Positions 30,414 to 39,911 of a stretch of DNA of 64,000 bases are shown here, piece by piece (the stretch's first letter is position 1; every line of letters begins with the position of its first letter). A program made the position numbers and the translations under genes. Under the pieces are notes generated by a model that saw only the letters and a list, made by a program, of their open reading frames with translations, was not told the origin of the DNA and searched no databases. The stretch is from Methanothermobacter sp. MT-2 (lineage in GTDB: Archaea; Methanobacteriota; Methanobacteria; Methanobacteriales; DSM-23052), in contig AP017647.1 of the NCBI GenBank assembly GCA_003584625.1, positions 1,458,739 to 1,522,738 of the forward strand, given 5' to 3'.

Positions 30414-30910
30414 TAGGAAGGATCTTGAATTCATTGGCCGAGCCTAGGATGGTCCCTAAGATCTTCGCACTCGCCATAGCCATAGTACTAGTTTTTAGTT
30501 TGCCGCTTCCATTCCATCTTAACCCGAAACAAATCTACCCTAAACCCGCACCCCAACTCCAAATAGAATTAGCCAAGAAAAACATTGATGTGAGCTATAA
30601 TCTCGCACCATATAACCGCGGGGGATTGCCAGTAGACCCCAATAATAGGGGAATAGTAAAATCACAGTATAGAAGCCCATATGAAGGTTTCATAACAGCC
30701 TATTTAACCCCATTCTCCCAGTGGCTGAGGGATATCTCATATCATCTGGGCACAACCATAGTAGCGCACCCTGGGGGAATACTAGATGAAATATTATATT
30801 ATACGAGGGGATTGGACACCATACTTGAATCATCCATATTGTTCACCGCATTTACAATAGCATCCTGGGTTATGTTAAACAGGACAAGAAAAATGATGGG
30901 AGAAAAATGA
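30410..30910 (+). CDS. ehaF: Eha complex membrane subunit, EhaF-like
   Basis: 166 residues: an N-terminal helix, a long polar external stretch (about 35-120, rich in proline and tyrosine) and a C-terminal helix, comparable to MrpB-like partners. Starts TTG 30410 after GGGAGG, overlapping ehaE by four bases. Named by order. Confidence 0.7.
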   Translation: MIGRILNSLAEPRMVPKIFALAIAIVLVFSLPLPFHLNPKQIYPKPAPQLQIELAKKNIDVSYNLAPYNRGGLPVDPNNRGIVKSQYRSPYEGFITAYLTPFSQWLRDISYHLGTTIVAHPGGILDEILYYTRGLDTILESSILFTAFTIASWVMLNRTRKMMGEK

Positions 30911-30911
30911 A

Positions 30912-31589
30912 ATGCCACTGACAGATTCCATCGTCCCAACGGTCGTCCCCAACATAATCATAAACTTTTATCCCATAGCAATATTAATAGCGATTTTAAC
31001 AGCCGTCATCGGACTTTCAGGGGTTGTACTAGAAAGAGACGACTTCCAGAAGATCCTAATATTGCAGATAGTTACATATGCCATGTTAATGATCGTGGCA
31101 GCCGTGGGAACCGACCTAGCCGAAGCCCTTATACTCCCAGGATTGGTTGTTTCACTAGCCGAGATACTAGCAGTAACAGAAGTCCTAATATTCAGAGAAT
31201 ATACAAAAAGAGGAATTAAAAACCCAAAATTAGAACATAAACCAGTTGACATGGAGATTCTGAAAACAGCCATACCCCTAACCTCCATACTATGCGTTAT
31301 ATATGGTACTATACTAACAGGGTTTACCGGTGGAGCAGTTGCAGGAGCCGGTATACTAATTTACCTATTCATAGGAAAACCCAAAGGACTATCACCTAGA
31401 TTCTGGGAGGAAATGTCAGGTGTGTCAGGACTAGCATGGTGCCTATGGCTTCTAGGATTCCTATTATACTTCTTAAACCCCCGACTATGGCTCGTAGCAC
31501 TATTCATGTCAGGTGGCGGTATCATAATCAAAGTAGCCCTAAAATTTGGACTACTGGGAATACTAAACAGAGAAGAATTTAACAGATAA
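30912..31589 (+). CDS. ehaG: Eha complex membrane subunit, EhaG-like
   Basis: A 225-residue multi-pass protein with six or so helices (YPIAILIAILTAVIGLSGVV, LIVSLAEILAVTE-like helix with embedded acidic residues). Buried Asp/Glu residues suggest an ion-path role. It begins one base after the ehaF stop. Named by order. Confidence 0.72.
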   Translation: MPLTDSIVPTVVPNIIINFYPIAILIAILTAVIGLSGVVLERDDFQKILILQIVTYAMLMIVAAVGTDLAEALILPGLVVSLAEILAVTEVLIFREYTKRGIKNPKLEHKPVDMEILKTAIPLTSILCVIYGTILTGFTGGAVAGAGILIYLFIGKPKGLSPRFWEEMSGVSGLAWCLWLLGFLLYFLNPRLWLVALFMSGGGIIIKVALKFGLLGILNREEFNR

Positions 31590-31600
31590 AGGGATCAAAA

Positions 31601-32272
31601 ATGAACGAAATAATCAACTTAAATGGTCCGATAATAGCACACATCCCATTCCTAGACATAGTATTATATATAAGCCCATTTTCCCTAGCATTAGTATCAG
31701 TTATAGTGGCTTTCACAATATTCCTAGCATTAAGCAAACCAGAACTAAGATCAGTGGCAAGATTTGGAGAAGACATTGTAAGAACCACCACCGTGGAGGA
31801 GAAAGAAGCCAAATTCAGAAGATTCATGACAATACTCTGCGGAATAGCCCTAATTGGCGTCGTAACCACCGGGGACCTCTTCAATTTCGCGCTATTCGTA
31901 TCATTAACTGGAATCACAAACATGGGGATCTTTGCAGGCGTTAAAGACAGGCATGTGCTTGATGCAACATTCAATTACGGCCTAGTGCTCATGATCTGCT
32001 CACTACCCCTATTCGGGGGAGTTGCCATGATACTTGCAAAAACCGGCACCCTAAGCATGAGCATCCTTGCAAACATCCCCACAAACCCAATATTGAACAT
32101 GAGCAGGATGCTGCTCCTCATAGGCGCCTTTGGCGAAGGAGCCCTAGCACCGTTCTTCGCAACCAAAGTAGAAATGATAAGGGCAAAAGGAGCCCCCTAT
32201 ATAAACATGATGCACTTAAGCTCTCTCATGGTATTCACAAGAATAATAGAAGTCCTACTAATCCTGGGGTGA
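31601..32272 (+). CDS. ehaH: Eha complex membrane subunit, EhaH-like (antiporter-related)
   Basis: A 223-residue membrane protein containing TTGDLFNFALFVSLTGITNMGIFA near 87-110, reminiscent of the MrpD/NuoL-type channel helices, but only about half the usual antiporter length. It is probably one of the conserved integral membrane subunits and may take part in cation translocation. Confidence 0.75.
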   Translation: MNEIINLNGPIIAHIPFLDIVLYISPFSLALVSVIVAFTIFLALSKPELRSVARFGEDIVRTTTVEEKEAKFRRFMTILCGIALIGVVTTGDLFNFALFVSLTGITNMGIFAGVKDRHVLDATFNYGLVLMICSLPLFGGVAMILAKTGTLSMSILANIPTNPILNMSRMLLLIGAFGEGALAPFFATKVEMIRAKGAPYINMMHLSSLMVFTRIIEVLLILG

Positions 32273-32278
32273 TCCACA

Positions 32279-32494
32279 ATGAAAAAAGGAACAAAAAACA
32301 AAATACTTGCAACAGCCACAAGCATACCCATAATCCTGGGAATCATAATACCACTCCCATTAACAGTTTCAATCGTCATTTTAACAATTTTCATCCCACT
32401 ATCAGCATATTATATCGGTCTCGTGTTAATGGCCCGTGCAAAGACCAAGAAGGAGGAAAAAGAACGTACAAAGATAACATTCACAGGTTACTAA
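32279..32494 (+). CDS. ehaI: Eha complex membrane subunit, EhaI-like
   Basis: A 71-residue protein with two helices flanked by lysine-rich ends (MKKGTKNK..., RAKTKKEEKERTK). It is six bases after ehaH and 13 before ehaJ. Named by order. Confidence 0.7.
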   Translation: MKKGTKNKILATATSIPIILGIIIPLPLTVSIVILTIFIPLSAYYIGLVLMARAKTKKEEKERTKITFTGY

Positions 32495-32507
32495 TCTGGT
32501 GATAAAG

Positions 32508-33380
32508 ATGGCCTATCTATCCAACATCAACCTACCCTACATGTTACTAGAAATAATCACAGCCTTCATATTCGGAGGACTACTACTAGGACTCCAAAGG
32601 AAGGTTATAGCAAGAATCCAAGGCAGACCCGGGCCTCCAATAGTGCAACATTTACTACACACATTCAAATTTTATATAAAGGAACTTTCAATCCCAAAAA
32701 CCGCGAGCATGCCATTATATGTTGCAATAGTCATGTCACTAGATGGTCTATGGGTCCTCGCACTCATCATAGGCCCAATACTACATGGCCCCCTTGGCAT
32801 CATAATATTATGTTATGCCATACACAAAGTCTCAGAACATGGTATAGGCCTCGCCTCAGGATCACCATACACAAAGATGGGAAGTTGTAGGGCTGTTCTC
32901 TCTGCTACTGCTGAGATGCCCTTGATGGCAGCTGCTGCATTAGTATACTTTAAAACCCATACACTCATCTTAGATGGTATCATCAATTATCAACTTGTCC
33001 ATGGATCCCTGGTCATGCAGTTACCTTTATGTGCCCTGGCCATGTTTATCTTATTAGTTTCAAAGGCACCCTATAGTCCATTTGGGATAGTGTGGGGTAA
33101 GGACATCATATCAGGTTATAAGACAGAACATTTTGGGGTTATAAGGGGCGTTCTTATGATGGGTGAAATCCTAGGATACTTCGTGCTCTTGTGGTGCTTT
33201 TTAACCCTGTTCTTTGGTGGTATAGTAAAAACGCCACTAGATTATATCATAGGGATGACAATTGTCACAATCGTTCTGGGATTTATATGTGCTCTTACAC
33301 CAATGGTGGCACCATACCATTCGGTTATGATACAATGGATATTCGCAGTCCTAGCCCTTATAAACGCTGTCCTTGTATGA
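32508..33380 (+). CDS. ehaJ: Eha complex membrane subunit EhaJ (NuoH/EchB family)
   Basis: About 290 residues with eight predicted helices. LLLGLQRKVIARIQGRPGPP near residue 25-45 is the NuoH/EchB signature that contacts the hydrogenase module, and EMPLMAAAALV and PYSPFGIVWGKDII further support it. The ATG at 32508 follows GGTGAT; an in-frame GTG at 32499 is less well placed. It couples electron transfer in EhaNO to ion movement. Confidence 0.88.
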   Translation: MAYLSNINLPYMLLEIITAFIFGGLLLGLQRKVIARIQGRPGPPIVQHLLHTFKFYIKELSIPKTASMPLYVAIVMSLDGLWVLALIIGPILHGPLGIIILCYAIHKVSEHGIGLASGSPYTKMGSCRAVLSATAEMPLMAAAALVYFKTHTLILDGIINYQLVHGSLVMQLPLCALAMFILLVSKAPYSPFGIVWGKDIISGYKTEHFGVIRGVLMMGEILGYFVLLWCFLTLFFGGIVKTPLDYIIGMTIVTIVLGFICALTPMVAPYHSVMIQWIFAVLALINAVLV

Positions 33381-33387
33381 GGTGTTG

Positions 33388-33630
33388 ATGATGGAAAAAT
33401 CATATATAATCTTATCATTGACAATGATTGGCATCCTTGTCATGGTAATGATCGCAGCAAGTATCATGCAATTGAAAATTGCAATATTAGCAGCCATAAT
33501 ATTCATGGTTCTAGTTTCGTTCTTTTTCCTAGGTGAAAAGGTGGAAAAGATTGAAAGTTTGGCACTTTGGTTTGTTATAATCATGTTTATAATTACTGCA
33601 GCTTCCATAATCAAGAGAGGGGGATTCTAA
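33388..33630 (+). CDS. ehaK: Eha complex membrane subunit, EhaK-like
   Basis: About 80 residues and three helices (ILSLTMIGILVMVMIAASIM, AAIIFMVLVSFFFLG). ATG 33388 with GAGGTG upstream, overlapping nothing but beginning shortly after the ehaJ stop. Named by order. Confidence 0.7.
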   Translation: MMEKSYIILSLTMIGILVMVMIAASIMQLKIAILAAIIFMVLVSFFFLGEKVEKIESLALWFVIIMFIITAASIIKRGGF

Positions 33631-33631
33631 G

Positions 33632-33910
33632 ATGGCATATTTCACATATCTCCCACACCTGGTCATGTTCACCATCGGAACCCTTGTAGGGTTAGAGGTG
33701 AGTTATAAGTGGCACAGCGAACCATTCGTGAAAAGGAAAATAGAACCAATACCTCTCCTAATTGCATTAATCGGAGGAGGACTCATGATAATCTATGCAC
33801 CAGTTGGATTATTCTTCATAGGATTCGTGATCGGGATGAGACCAGGATATGGTGTCTATGAGAGCATAATAGGGATTCTATTCGCATTAATCCTATGGGT
33901 GGCACTATGA
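33632..33910 (+). CDS. ehaL: Eha complex membrane subunit, EhaL-like
   Basis: 92 residues, with two or three helices and glycine-rich stretches (LIALIGGGLMIIYAPVG). One base after ehaK, overlapping ehaM by four bases. The last membrane subunit of the cluster; named by order. Confidence 0.7.
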   Translation: MAYFTYLPHLVMFTIGTLVGLEVSYKWHSEPFVKRKIEPIPLLIALIGGGLMIIYAPVGLFFIGFVIGMRPGYGVYESIIGILFALILWVAL

Positions 33911-34308
33911 CTGATGAAACAATAAAAAAGATAAAACTGTGGAAACTTGAAAGTTACGCCTATAAAGACCAGGTGCTGAAAACACTCTCAGAGACCCTGA
34001 AAATCCCAATAGAAGAAGTTGAGGAATTAATAGCCAAAAACCTTGACATGGCCAGGATAGAATCATCCCATTCATCAATGGAACAAGCAAAACTTTTCAG
34101 ACTTGAAAAACAAATAGACCTAGACCTAGGACTAGATTACCTATACCACCTAGAACTCCTAGATGAAAAACAGGTGAATTCAATAAAAGAAGATATCATA
34201 GAACAATTAGAAGTCTCAGGAAAACTAGAAATCGACCCAGAAAAATATAAAAAACTGATAGAAAAGGCCAGAGAAAAAATAATAAAAATCCTAGAGGGGA
34301 GCGGATGA
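33907..34308 (+). CDS. ehaM: Eha complex hydrophilic subunit, EhaM-like
   Basis: About 133 residues, soluble, almost entirely charged helices and no cysteine motifs. The ATG at 33907 overlaps the ehaL stop (ATGA) and has GGGTGG four bases upstream; an earlier in-frame ATG at 33895 is possible. It lies directly before the small hydrogenase subunit, as expected for EhaM, whose role is unknown. Confidence 0.75.
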   Translation: MTDETIKKIKLWKLESYAYKDQVLKTLSETLKIPIEEVEELIAKNLDMARIESSHSSMEQAKLFRLEKQIDLDLGLDYLYHLELLDEKQVNSIKEDIIEQLEVSGKLEIDPEKYKKLIEKAREKIIKILEGSG

Positions 34309-34736
34309 TAAAAGATTTCATAAGAAAAAGATCCATCCACGTTTGCCTAATCTGCACCGGAGGATGCAACGGATGTGACATAGAAGTAGCCGCACTCCTA
34401 TCAAAAAGATACGACCTCGAACAATACGGCATATATTATCATAACAACCCACGTGAATGCGACGCCTTACTAGTCACTGGACACGTGGCAAAACAATGGC
34501 AAGAAAAACTCATAGAATTATACAACAAAGTCCCAGAACCGAAAGCAGTGCTTGCAATAGGAGCATGCGCCCTAACAGGGGGCATATTCCAACAAGAATC
34601 AGATAAAACAGGAGCCCCTGTAAGCAACTTCATCCCAGTAGACGCCGAAGTCCCAGGCTGCCCGCCAAGACCAGCAGAGATAGCCACAGCCATACTAAAA
34701 TACGTGCCAGGAGTCCTCGCCAGCTACTCAAAATAA
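34305..34736 (+). CDS. ehaN: Energy-converting [NiFe]-hydrogenase A small subunit EhaN
   Basis: A 143-residue small subunit with the cysteines of the proximal [4Fe-4S] cluster: CTGGCNGCD near 19-25, GACALTGG near 86, and PGCPPRPAE near 122. The overall layout matches NuoB/EchC-type small subunits. Four-base overlap with ehaM. Confidence 0.92.
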   Translation: MIKDFIRKRSIHVCLICTGGCNGCDIEVAALLSKRYDLEQYGIYYHNNPRECDALLVTGHVAKQWQEKLIELYNKVPEPKAVLAIGACALTGGIFQQESDKTGAPVSNFIPVDAEVPGCPPRPAEIATAILKYVPGVLASYSK

Positions 34737-34752
34737 AATTTGAGGGAAACTT

Positions 34753-35919
34753 ATGAGTTATGTACCAATCGGACCAATCCACCCAGGCATAAAAGAACCA
34801 TTAAGAATAAAACTCAAAACAGAAGGAGAACGTGTAGTGGCCGCCGAAGTCGACCTAGGATATTTCTATCGCGGCGCCGAACAAATAGCCAAAGGCAAAC
34901 CCTGGCAGAAAGTAGCCTACCTCTCAGAGAGAGTCTGCGGCATATGCTCCCACTTCCACCCCGTAACATTTATTGAAGGCATAGAAAAGATCGCAGAATG
35001 CGAACCACCCCTAAGAGCACAATACCTCCGCATAATAGTAGGAGAACTCAACCGCATACAAAGCCATCTAATCGCCAATGCCATATACTTCCTGGCAATA
35101 GAACACGAAACCCTCGGAATATACCTCCTAAACATCCGAGAAAAAATAATGGACCTCACAGAAATGATAACAGGAAACAGAGTACACTACGCCTGGAACG
35201 TAGTCGGCGGAGTGCGAATGGACATCAAAGAAAACCAAACCAAAAAAATACTAGAAAACCTGGATATAGTGGAACCAGCAGTATACAGATACCGTAAAAT
35301 GTTCAAAACAGGAGCATTCCTAGGCCTAAGATCCAAGGACATAGGAAAAATGACCAGAGAAGAAGCAATAGATGTAAGGGCAGTAGGACCCATAGCACGG
35401 GGCTCAGGAGTCAAATTCGACTGGAGACAAAAACATCCAACCTTCACAGACTACTTCGACTTCAAACCAGTCTGGAGAAAAGAAGGCGACAACTATGCAA
35501 GGATAATGGTAAGATTCGACGAAATACTAGAATCCATAAAAATAATAAGAAGAGCCATCAATGAACTGCCAAAAGGGCCCATAAGGAAAGAATGCGAAAT
35601 ACCCGAAGGTTCAATCGATAACAGATACGAAGCCCCAAGAGGAGAAGTCACATACATATTCACAACAGCAAAAAATGGCATCATAAAAGATATAACCATA
35701 AGAACCCCAACTATAATGAACCTTGAAGCCTGCGCAAAGCACATGTTCAATGATTCACCCACAATAGCAGACGCCGTGGCCATATACCAAAGCATAGATC
35801 CTTGTATTGCCTGCACAGAACGTGTAACAATAGTCGATGAACACGGAAACCAAAAAGACTTCAATGGCATAAACAGCCTCCTCAGAGCATACCCCCGCCA
35901 AAGAAATAAGAGGGAATGA
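34753..35919 (+). CDS. ehaO: Energy-converting [NiFe]-hydrogenase A large subunit EhaO
   Basis: The 388-residue catalytic subunit. The N-terminal RVCGICSHFH (about 62-71) and C-terminal DPCIACTERV (near 358) provide the four cysteine ligands of the Ni-Fe centre, all intact. Group 4 features such as the short length and IGPIHPGIKEPLR N-terminus are present. The C-terminal part lacks the long maturation tail found in other groups. It oxidises H2 for ferredoxin reduction driven by ion motive force. Confidence 0.95.
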   Translation: MSYVPIGPIHPGIKEPLRIKLKTEGERVVAAEVDLGYFYRGAEQIAKGKPWQKVAYLSERVCGICSHFHPVTFIEGIEKIAECEPPLRAQYLRIIVGELNRIQSHLIANAIYFLAIEHETLGIYLLNIREKIMDLTEMITGNRVHYAWNVVGGVRMDIKENQTKKILENLDIVEPAVYRYRKMFKTGAFLGLRSKDIGKMTREEAIDVRAVGPIARGSGVKFDWRQKHPTFTDYFDFKPVWRKEGDNYARIMVRFDEILESIKIIRRAINELPKGPIRKECEIPEGSIDNRYEAPRGEVTYIFTTAKNGIIKDITIRTPTIMNLEACAKHMFNDSPTIADAVAIYQSIDPCIACTERVTIVDEHGNQKDFNGINSLLRAYPRQRNKRE

Positions 35920-35932
35920 GAGGTAAATCACA

Positions 35933-36946
35933 ATGTCCTCTGTAATATGGTACATATATGAATTCGCTAGGAAAAAATGGATTAAAAGATTCCTAGATGC
36001 CAAGACAGACCCGGAAATAGTCGAATCACCATCAAGGTTCAGAGACTTCCCACAAGTACAAAAAGAATTATGCATCTCTTGCGGCGCTTGCGTAGCCTCC
36101 TGCCCCTCACCAGGAGCCATAAAACTAGTGAGAGACGAAGAAATGGAAATGGCCTACCCAGTTATAAATAAATCAGCTTGTATAAGATGCGGTTTCTGCG
36201 TTGAAGTATGCCCAACAGAACCAAAGACCCTCAAAACAGGTGAAAACTATCTCATAAAAGAAGAATACAAGATACTCCCCAAAGAAACCCTCTATGTCAT
36301 TGATGACTACCTTTGCATACGCTGCGAAAAATGCATAGACGCTTGCAAAGTCGGAGCCATATCATCCAAGGATAATATAATCACCATAGACCAATCAAAA
36401 TGCGTATCCTGTGGAGATTGCATCCAAACCTGTCCAATAAAAGGAGCCATAAAAGAAGTCTTCATCACAAACATCGACGAACAAAAAGAAATAATCAACC
36501 TATTAGTTGAAAGCCTAGAGAACACCATAAACCAGGAAGTTGAAAGAGTTAGAAAATTGCCAGATTATGACCCTGAAAAACTTATAAAATTAGAATTCCC
36601 ATTAGATGAGCTCATAGACAAAGCCCTCGAAATACTCCCAGACAAAGAAATGGTAACCAAGATAATAGAAAAGATAACAGACAGACTAAAAATCAACGTA
36701 ATAACATGGGATGAAGACAAATGCAAAGGTTGCAGATTATGCATCGATGAGTGCCCTACAGGCGCCCTAACCTACAACGAAGAAAAGGGCGTCACTGAAA
36801 GAGACCCTGAAAAGTGTCTCAGATGCAGCATATGCTACCAAACATGCCCATTCGGCGTCCCAGGATTATACACTGCACGGTTCCTCCTAAAAGATGATAA
36901 AATCCTCATAACATTAAAACCATCCCAAATATCTAAGAGGGGCTGA
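35933..36946 (+). CDS. ehaP: Six-cluster polyferredoxin EhaP
   Basis: 337 residues with six [4Fe-4S] motifs: [59 protein letters not shown] and [13 protein letters not shown] helical linker (about 180-255) separates four from two. Six clusters is exactly the published count for the Eha polyferredoxin, which confirms this as eha rather than ehb. It relays electrons from EhaN. Confidence 0.92.
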   Translation: MSSVIWYIYEFARKKWIKRFLDAKTDPEIVESPSRFRDFPQVQKELCISCGACVASCPSPGAIKLVRDEEMEMAYPVINKSACIRCGFCVEVCPTEPKTLKTGENYLIKEEYKILPKETLYVIDDYLCIRCEKCIDACKVGAISSKDNIITIDQSKCVSCGDCIQTCPIKGAIKEVFITNIDEQKEIINLLVESLENTINQEVERVRKLPDYDPEKLIKLEFPLDELIDKALEILPDKEMVTKIIEKITDRLKINVITWDEDKCKGCRLCIDECPTGALTYNEEKGVTERDPEKCLRCSICYQTCPFGVPGLYTARFLLKDDKILITLKPSQISKRG

Positions 36947-36950
36947 TAAA

Positions 36951-38291
36951 ATCCCTGTAACCGTCGAAACATACAAACCAATAAGGGAACTAGAAGTCGA
37001 ATACGAGATAGATGACAAAAAATGCAAGGAATGTAAAGACAGACCCTGCCTTAAAGTCTGCCCAGTCGACGCCATACATGAAGCACCCCCAGACAAACAC
37101 ATTGAAATAGACGAAAAATGTATAGGATGCATACTATGCAGAGAAGCATGCCCCTACGACGCCATAAAAATGAAAACCACACTATCAGAGCCCATAAGAG
37201 AACCAATACCAACCATAAACCCAAAACTTTGCCTAAACTGCGGGGCTTGCGTAGCAGCCTGTAAAACAGGCGCCATAGAACTCGTAGCCTCTGGAAAAGA
37301 GGAGATACACCCAGTAATAGACGAGGAAAAATGTGTGAGATGCGGTTACTGCGCACGAGCATGCCCATCAGAAGCCATAAAATACGGCGAAATACTACCA
37401 AGGGCCGTGGCCACGGGAAAAGCCCTAGTAATAGACCCAAAACAATGTATAGGTTGCATGACCTGCACTAGAGTCTGCCCATCCAAAGGCGCGATAAAAG
37501 TTGGGAAAGTAAGTAAATTACCCTACATAGACCCGGCATACTGTGCAAGATGTGAAAAATGCATGGATGTATGCCCATCAACCGCCATCAAATACACCAC
37601 AAGAACCACAGCCTCCAGGAAATTTAATAGGATACATACAATGGAGATCGCATCAGAAGTTCTAGAAAAAGAAACAGAAAGATTGGCAGAGGCTGCAAGC
37701 AAGATAAACTCCATCCTAGAAAATATTGCCAATGACATTTCAACAAGCCATGATGAAAAAAGCTTTGAAATAGATGTAACAGACCGTATAATGGATGAAA
37801 TCAAAGAAATCATGGCCAAAGATGTTGAAATAGATGAGATAGTGGATATAATTGAAAAGACCAAAGCAAAGAGGTCAATAATAAGCTTGGAGGAAAAGTG
37901 TATTGGTTGTGGGGCTTGTGTAGATGAATGCCCAGTAAATTGTATAGAACTTGAAATGCCAGCCCCAATCACTATTGGAGAAGAATGCGTATATTGTGGA
38001 AAATGTGTACAAGCTTGTCCAGTAGAGGCAATATCACTCAAAGAAGAATTCTTCACCACAAAAGATGATAGGATACTATTTATAAGAAGGGAGATCAAGG
38101 GGCCGAGAACTGGAGAAGTCATCCCAGATGAGATGATCTGCCAGGCATGTGGTATCTGCGTGAACAGATGCCCAGTAAATGCCCTAAATCTCAAAGACGA
38201 TAAAATAATAGTTGACCAGGGGGCATGTATCAGCTGCGGTGAATGTGAAAGCATATGCCCAGTAAATGCTATCAAACTCAAAATAAACTAA
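36951..38291 (+). CDS. ehaQ: Ten-cluster polyferredoxin EhaQ, non-canonical start
   Basis: About 446 residues with ten CxxCxxCxxxC groups; two of them (CKECKDRPCLKVCP, CIGCILCREACP) lie upstream of the first ATG (37170). Ten clusters is the published count for EhaQ. No ATG, GTG or TTG exists in frame between the upstream in-frame stop (just before 36920) and 37170, yet coding is clear from about 36954 (IPVTVETYKP...). An ATC start at 36951, five bases after the ehaP stop and downstream of AAGAGGGG, is proposed. Mid-protein helices (about 230-305) separate clusters six and seven. Confidence 0.85.
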   Translation: MPVTVETYKPIRELEVEYEIDDKKCKECKDRPCLKVCPVDAIHEAPPDKHIEIDEKCIGCILCREACPYDAIKMKTTLSEPIREPIPTINPKLCLNCGACVAACKTGAIELVASGKEEIHPVIDEEKCVRCGYCARACPSEAIKYGEILPRAVATGKALVIDPKQCIGCMTCTRVCPSKGAIKVGKVSKLPYIDPAYCARCEKCMDVCPSTAIKYTTRTTASRKFNRIHTMEIASEVLEKETERLAEAASKINSILENIANDISTSHDEKSFEIDVTDRIMDEIKEIMAKDVEIDEIVDIIEKTKAKRSIISLEEKCIGCGACVDECPVNCIELEMPAPITIGEECVYCGKCVQACPVEAISLKEEFFTTKDDRILFIRREIKGPRTGEVIPDEMICQACGICVNRCPVNALNLKDDKIIVDQGACISCGECESICPVNAIKLKIN

Positions 38292-38324
38292 ACGGCCCAT
38301 AAATGGGGTTTTCTGGTGTATAAA

Positions 38325-39080
38325 ATGGATATAAAATTTAAAAAAAGTAAAGATGCGCTTAACAAGGACATACAGGGAAAATATATGGACCTAGAGGCTA
38401 TAGAAGGTCCAAGATTAGATATTGGAAAATGTAAACTAGAAGGAGAGTTTATAACAATCTCCCCAGAATGTGTAAGATGTAACCTATGCGCCGAAGAATG
38501 TCCAGTGGATGCCATAGCCGAAGCTAAATCCACCAGACAAGCCAGAGTCCTTGAAAATTGTGTGAAATGTGAAATATGTGCCCAGACTTGTCCCATAAGA
38601 TGCATAAATGTTATGGAAAGCACAACAACAATAGATAAAGATGTGAAATACCATCTAAAAGACTTGAAAATACCCCACAGAATATTGAGGATGAAAAACA
38701 TAGAAGTGGACAAGGAAAAATGCAAGGCTTGTGGCACATGTGTCAGATTCTGCCCCACCAACGCAATAAAAGTAGATGAAACCGCAATTATAGATACCAG
38801 CAGGTGCATTGGCTGCGGAGCCTGTGCAAACGTGTGTGAAGAAGGCGCGATAAAACTCGAAAGAGAACTTGGACCTGTGATAAAAACAAAAGAGCTTCTA
38901 ATAGACCAGGATGCATGCGTTGCATGTCAAATATGTGAAGAAAATTGTCCAACAGAAGCCATAAGATTAGAAGATGAGAAGCTCATATTCTCAGAGGATA
39001 AATGCATCCTATGTGAACTTTGCTCTACTAAATGCCCAGTCGGGGCATTAAAATTAGAGAGGTTATCCCATGAAAGTTAA
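38325..39080 (+). CDS. Polyferredoxin with six [4Fe-4S] motifs
   Basis: About 251 residues and six cysteine groups (CVRCNLCAEECP, CVKCEICAQTCP, CKACGTCVRFCP, CIGCGACANVC, CVACQICEENCP, CILCELCSTKCP). The fourth lacks the usual proline after its last cysteine. The ATG at 38325 follows GGTG at good spacing; a GTG at 38316 is alternative. 33 bases after ehaQ, so probably in the same transcript, where ehaR-T would be expected. It could be an additional electron conduit for Eha. Confidence 0.85.
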   Translation: MDIKFKKSKDALNKDIQGKYMDLEAIEGPRLDIGKCKLEGEFITISPECVRCNLCAEECPVDAIAEAKSTRQARVLENCVKCEICAQTCPIRCINVMESTTTIDKDVKYHLKDLKIPHRILRMKNIEVDKEKCKACGTCVRFCPTNAIKVDETAIIDTSRCIGCGACANVCEEGAIKLERELGPVIKTKELLIDQDACVACQICEENCPTEAIRLEDEKLIFSEDKCILCELCSTKCPVGALKLERLSHES

Positions 39081-39705
39081 AGAGCTTATGGATAAAAAAT
39101 TTATCTTAACAGGCCCGGATGAAACTCTAGATGAAGTAGCAGAGAAAATGGAAACATATAAAAGATTCACCATACCAGTAGTAGACGATAAAAAAAGGCT
39201 AATAGGATGGATAACATCCCTTAATGTTATCAGGGGGCTTAGAGAGGATAAAAAAAGAGTATCGGAGATTATGCACATCCCAGAGGAGATCATACACGTA
39301 CATGAGAATGACCCGGCAAGACTAGCAGTTTTAGAAATTTCAAAACACAAGGTTGTTAACCTACCAGTATTGGATGATGAAGGTGTCATTGTTGGAATTG
39401 TAAGAGCATTGGACATTGTAAAAACATTATCTAGCTTGTATGAGATCAAGGTTTACAAGATCTTTGAGGCCATGTCCCAGGAGTTAAAGGGTATAAGTTG
39501 GGATGAGCTCATGGAAGCGGCTGCTATAATCACAAGAAGAAGAACTGGTGAAAGAATAACAGCTGCAGAATATGAGGAAAGGATAAAAAAATCAACATTT
39601 GGAGAGGCCATATGGGCGACTGGCGGACTTGAAAAATTCTTCGTCGGACTTATAGCTATTGGAGAGCTTGTTATAGCCAGGAAAGTGGCTAGAGCTAGAA
39701 GATAG
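39070..39705 (+). CDS. Tandem CBS-domain protein with unique C-terminal helical domain
   Basis: 211 residues: two CBS domains (about 1-60 and 65-125, with TIPVVDDKKRLIGWIT and NLPVLDDEGVIVGIV) that normally bind adenine nucleotides, then a C-terminal part (about 130-211) with TRRRTGERITAAEYEERI and FFVGLIAIGELV. It overlaps the polyferredoxin by 11 bases, so it is translationally coupled and may sense energy status for the hydrogenase; that role is inference. A T-rich stretch follows the gene. Confidence 0.85.
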   Translation: MKVKELMDKKFILTGPDETLDEVAEKMETYKRFTIPVVDDKKRLIGWITSLNVIRGLREDKKRVSEIMHIPEEIIHVHENDPARLAVLEISKHKVVNLPVLDDEGVIVGIVRALDIVKTLSSLYEIKVYKIFEAMSQELKGISWDELMEAAAIITRRRTGERITAAEYEERIKKSTFGEAIWATGGLEKFFVGLIAIGELVIARKVARARR

Positions 39706-39807
39706 TCTTTCAATCCAAAAGTATGTCGCGCTAATTCTAGAGAGGATACATTCCAGATAAGATAATCTTGCTTATACTCATTTTCTCTTTTTTTGACAAA
39801 AAATATT

Positions 39808-39867
39808 ATTACCAAGTATATAAACAATCCAAATAAGAGTAATACCATGGGTAATGTTTATATTATA
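39808..39867 (+). promoter_or_regulatory. cbiM promoter with ATTACC/GGTAAT inverted repeat (candidate metal regulator site)
   Basis: A TATA element GTTTATATTATA (39856-39867) lies about 45 bases before the cbiM start. Directly upstream are TAATACC-ATG-GGTAAT (39840-39855, one mismatch) and a further ATTACC at 39808. The palindrome would overlap the BRE. A nickel- or cobalt-responsive repressor is a reasonable guess, not shown. Confidence 0.3.
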
Positions 39868-39911
39868 TCATATATCAAATGAATATATCAAAAAAATAGG
39901 GGGTAGATATT

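Noticed and set aside
29128..38291. Ehb rather than Eha hydrogenase
   Set aside because: Six- and ten-cluster polyferredoxins and the subunit order match eha; ehb carries a 2-cluster ferredoxin and a 14-cluster polyferredoxin.
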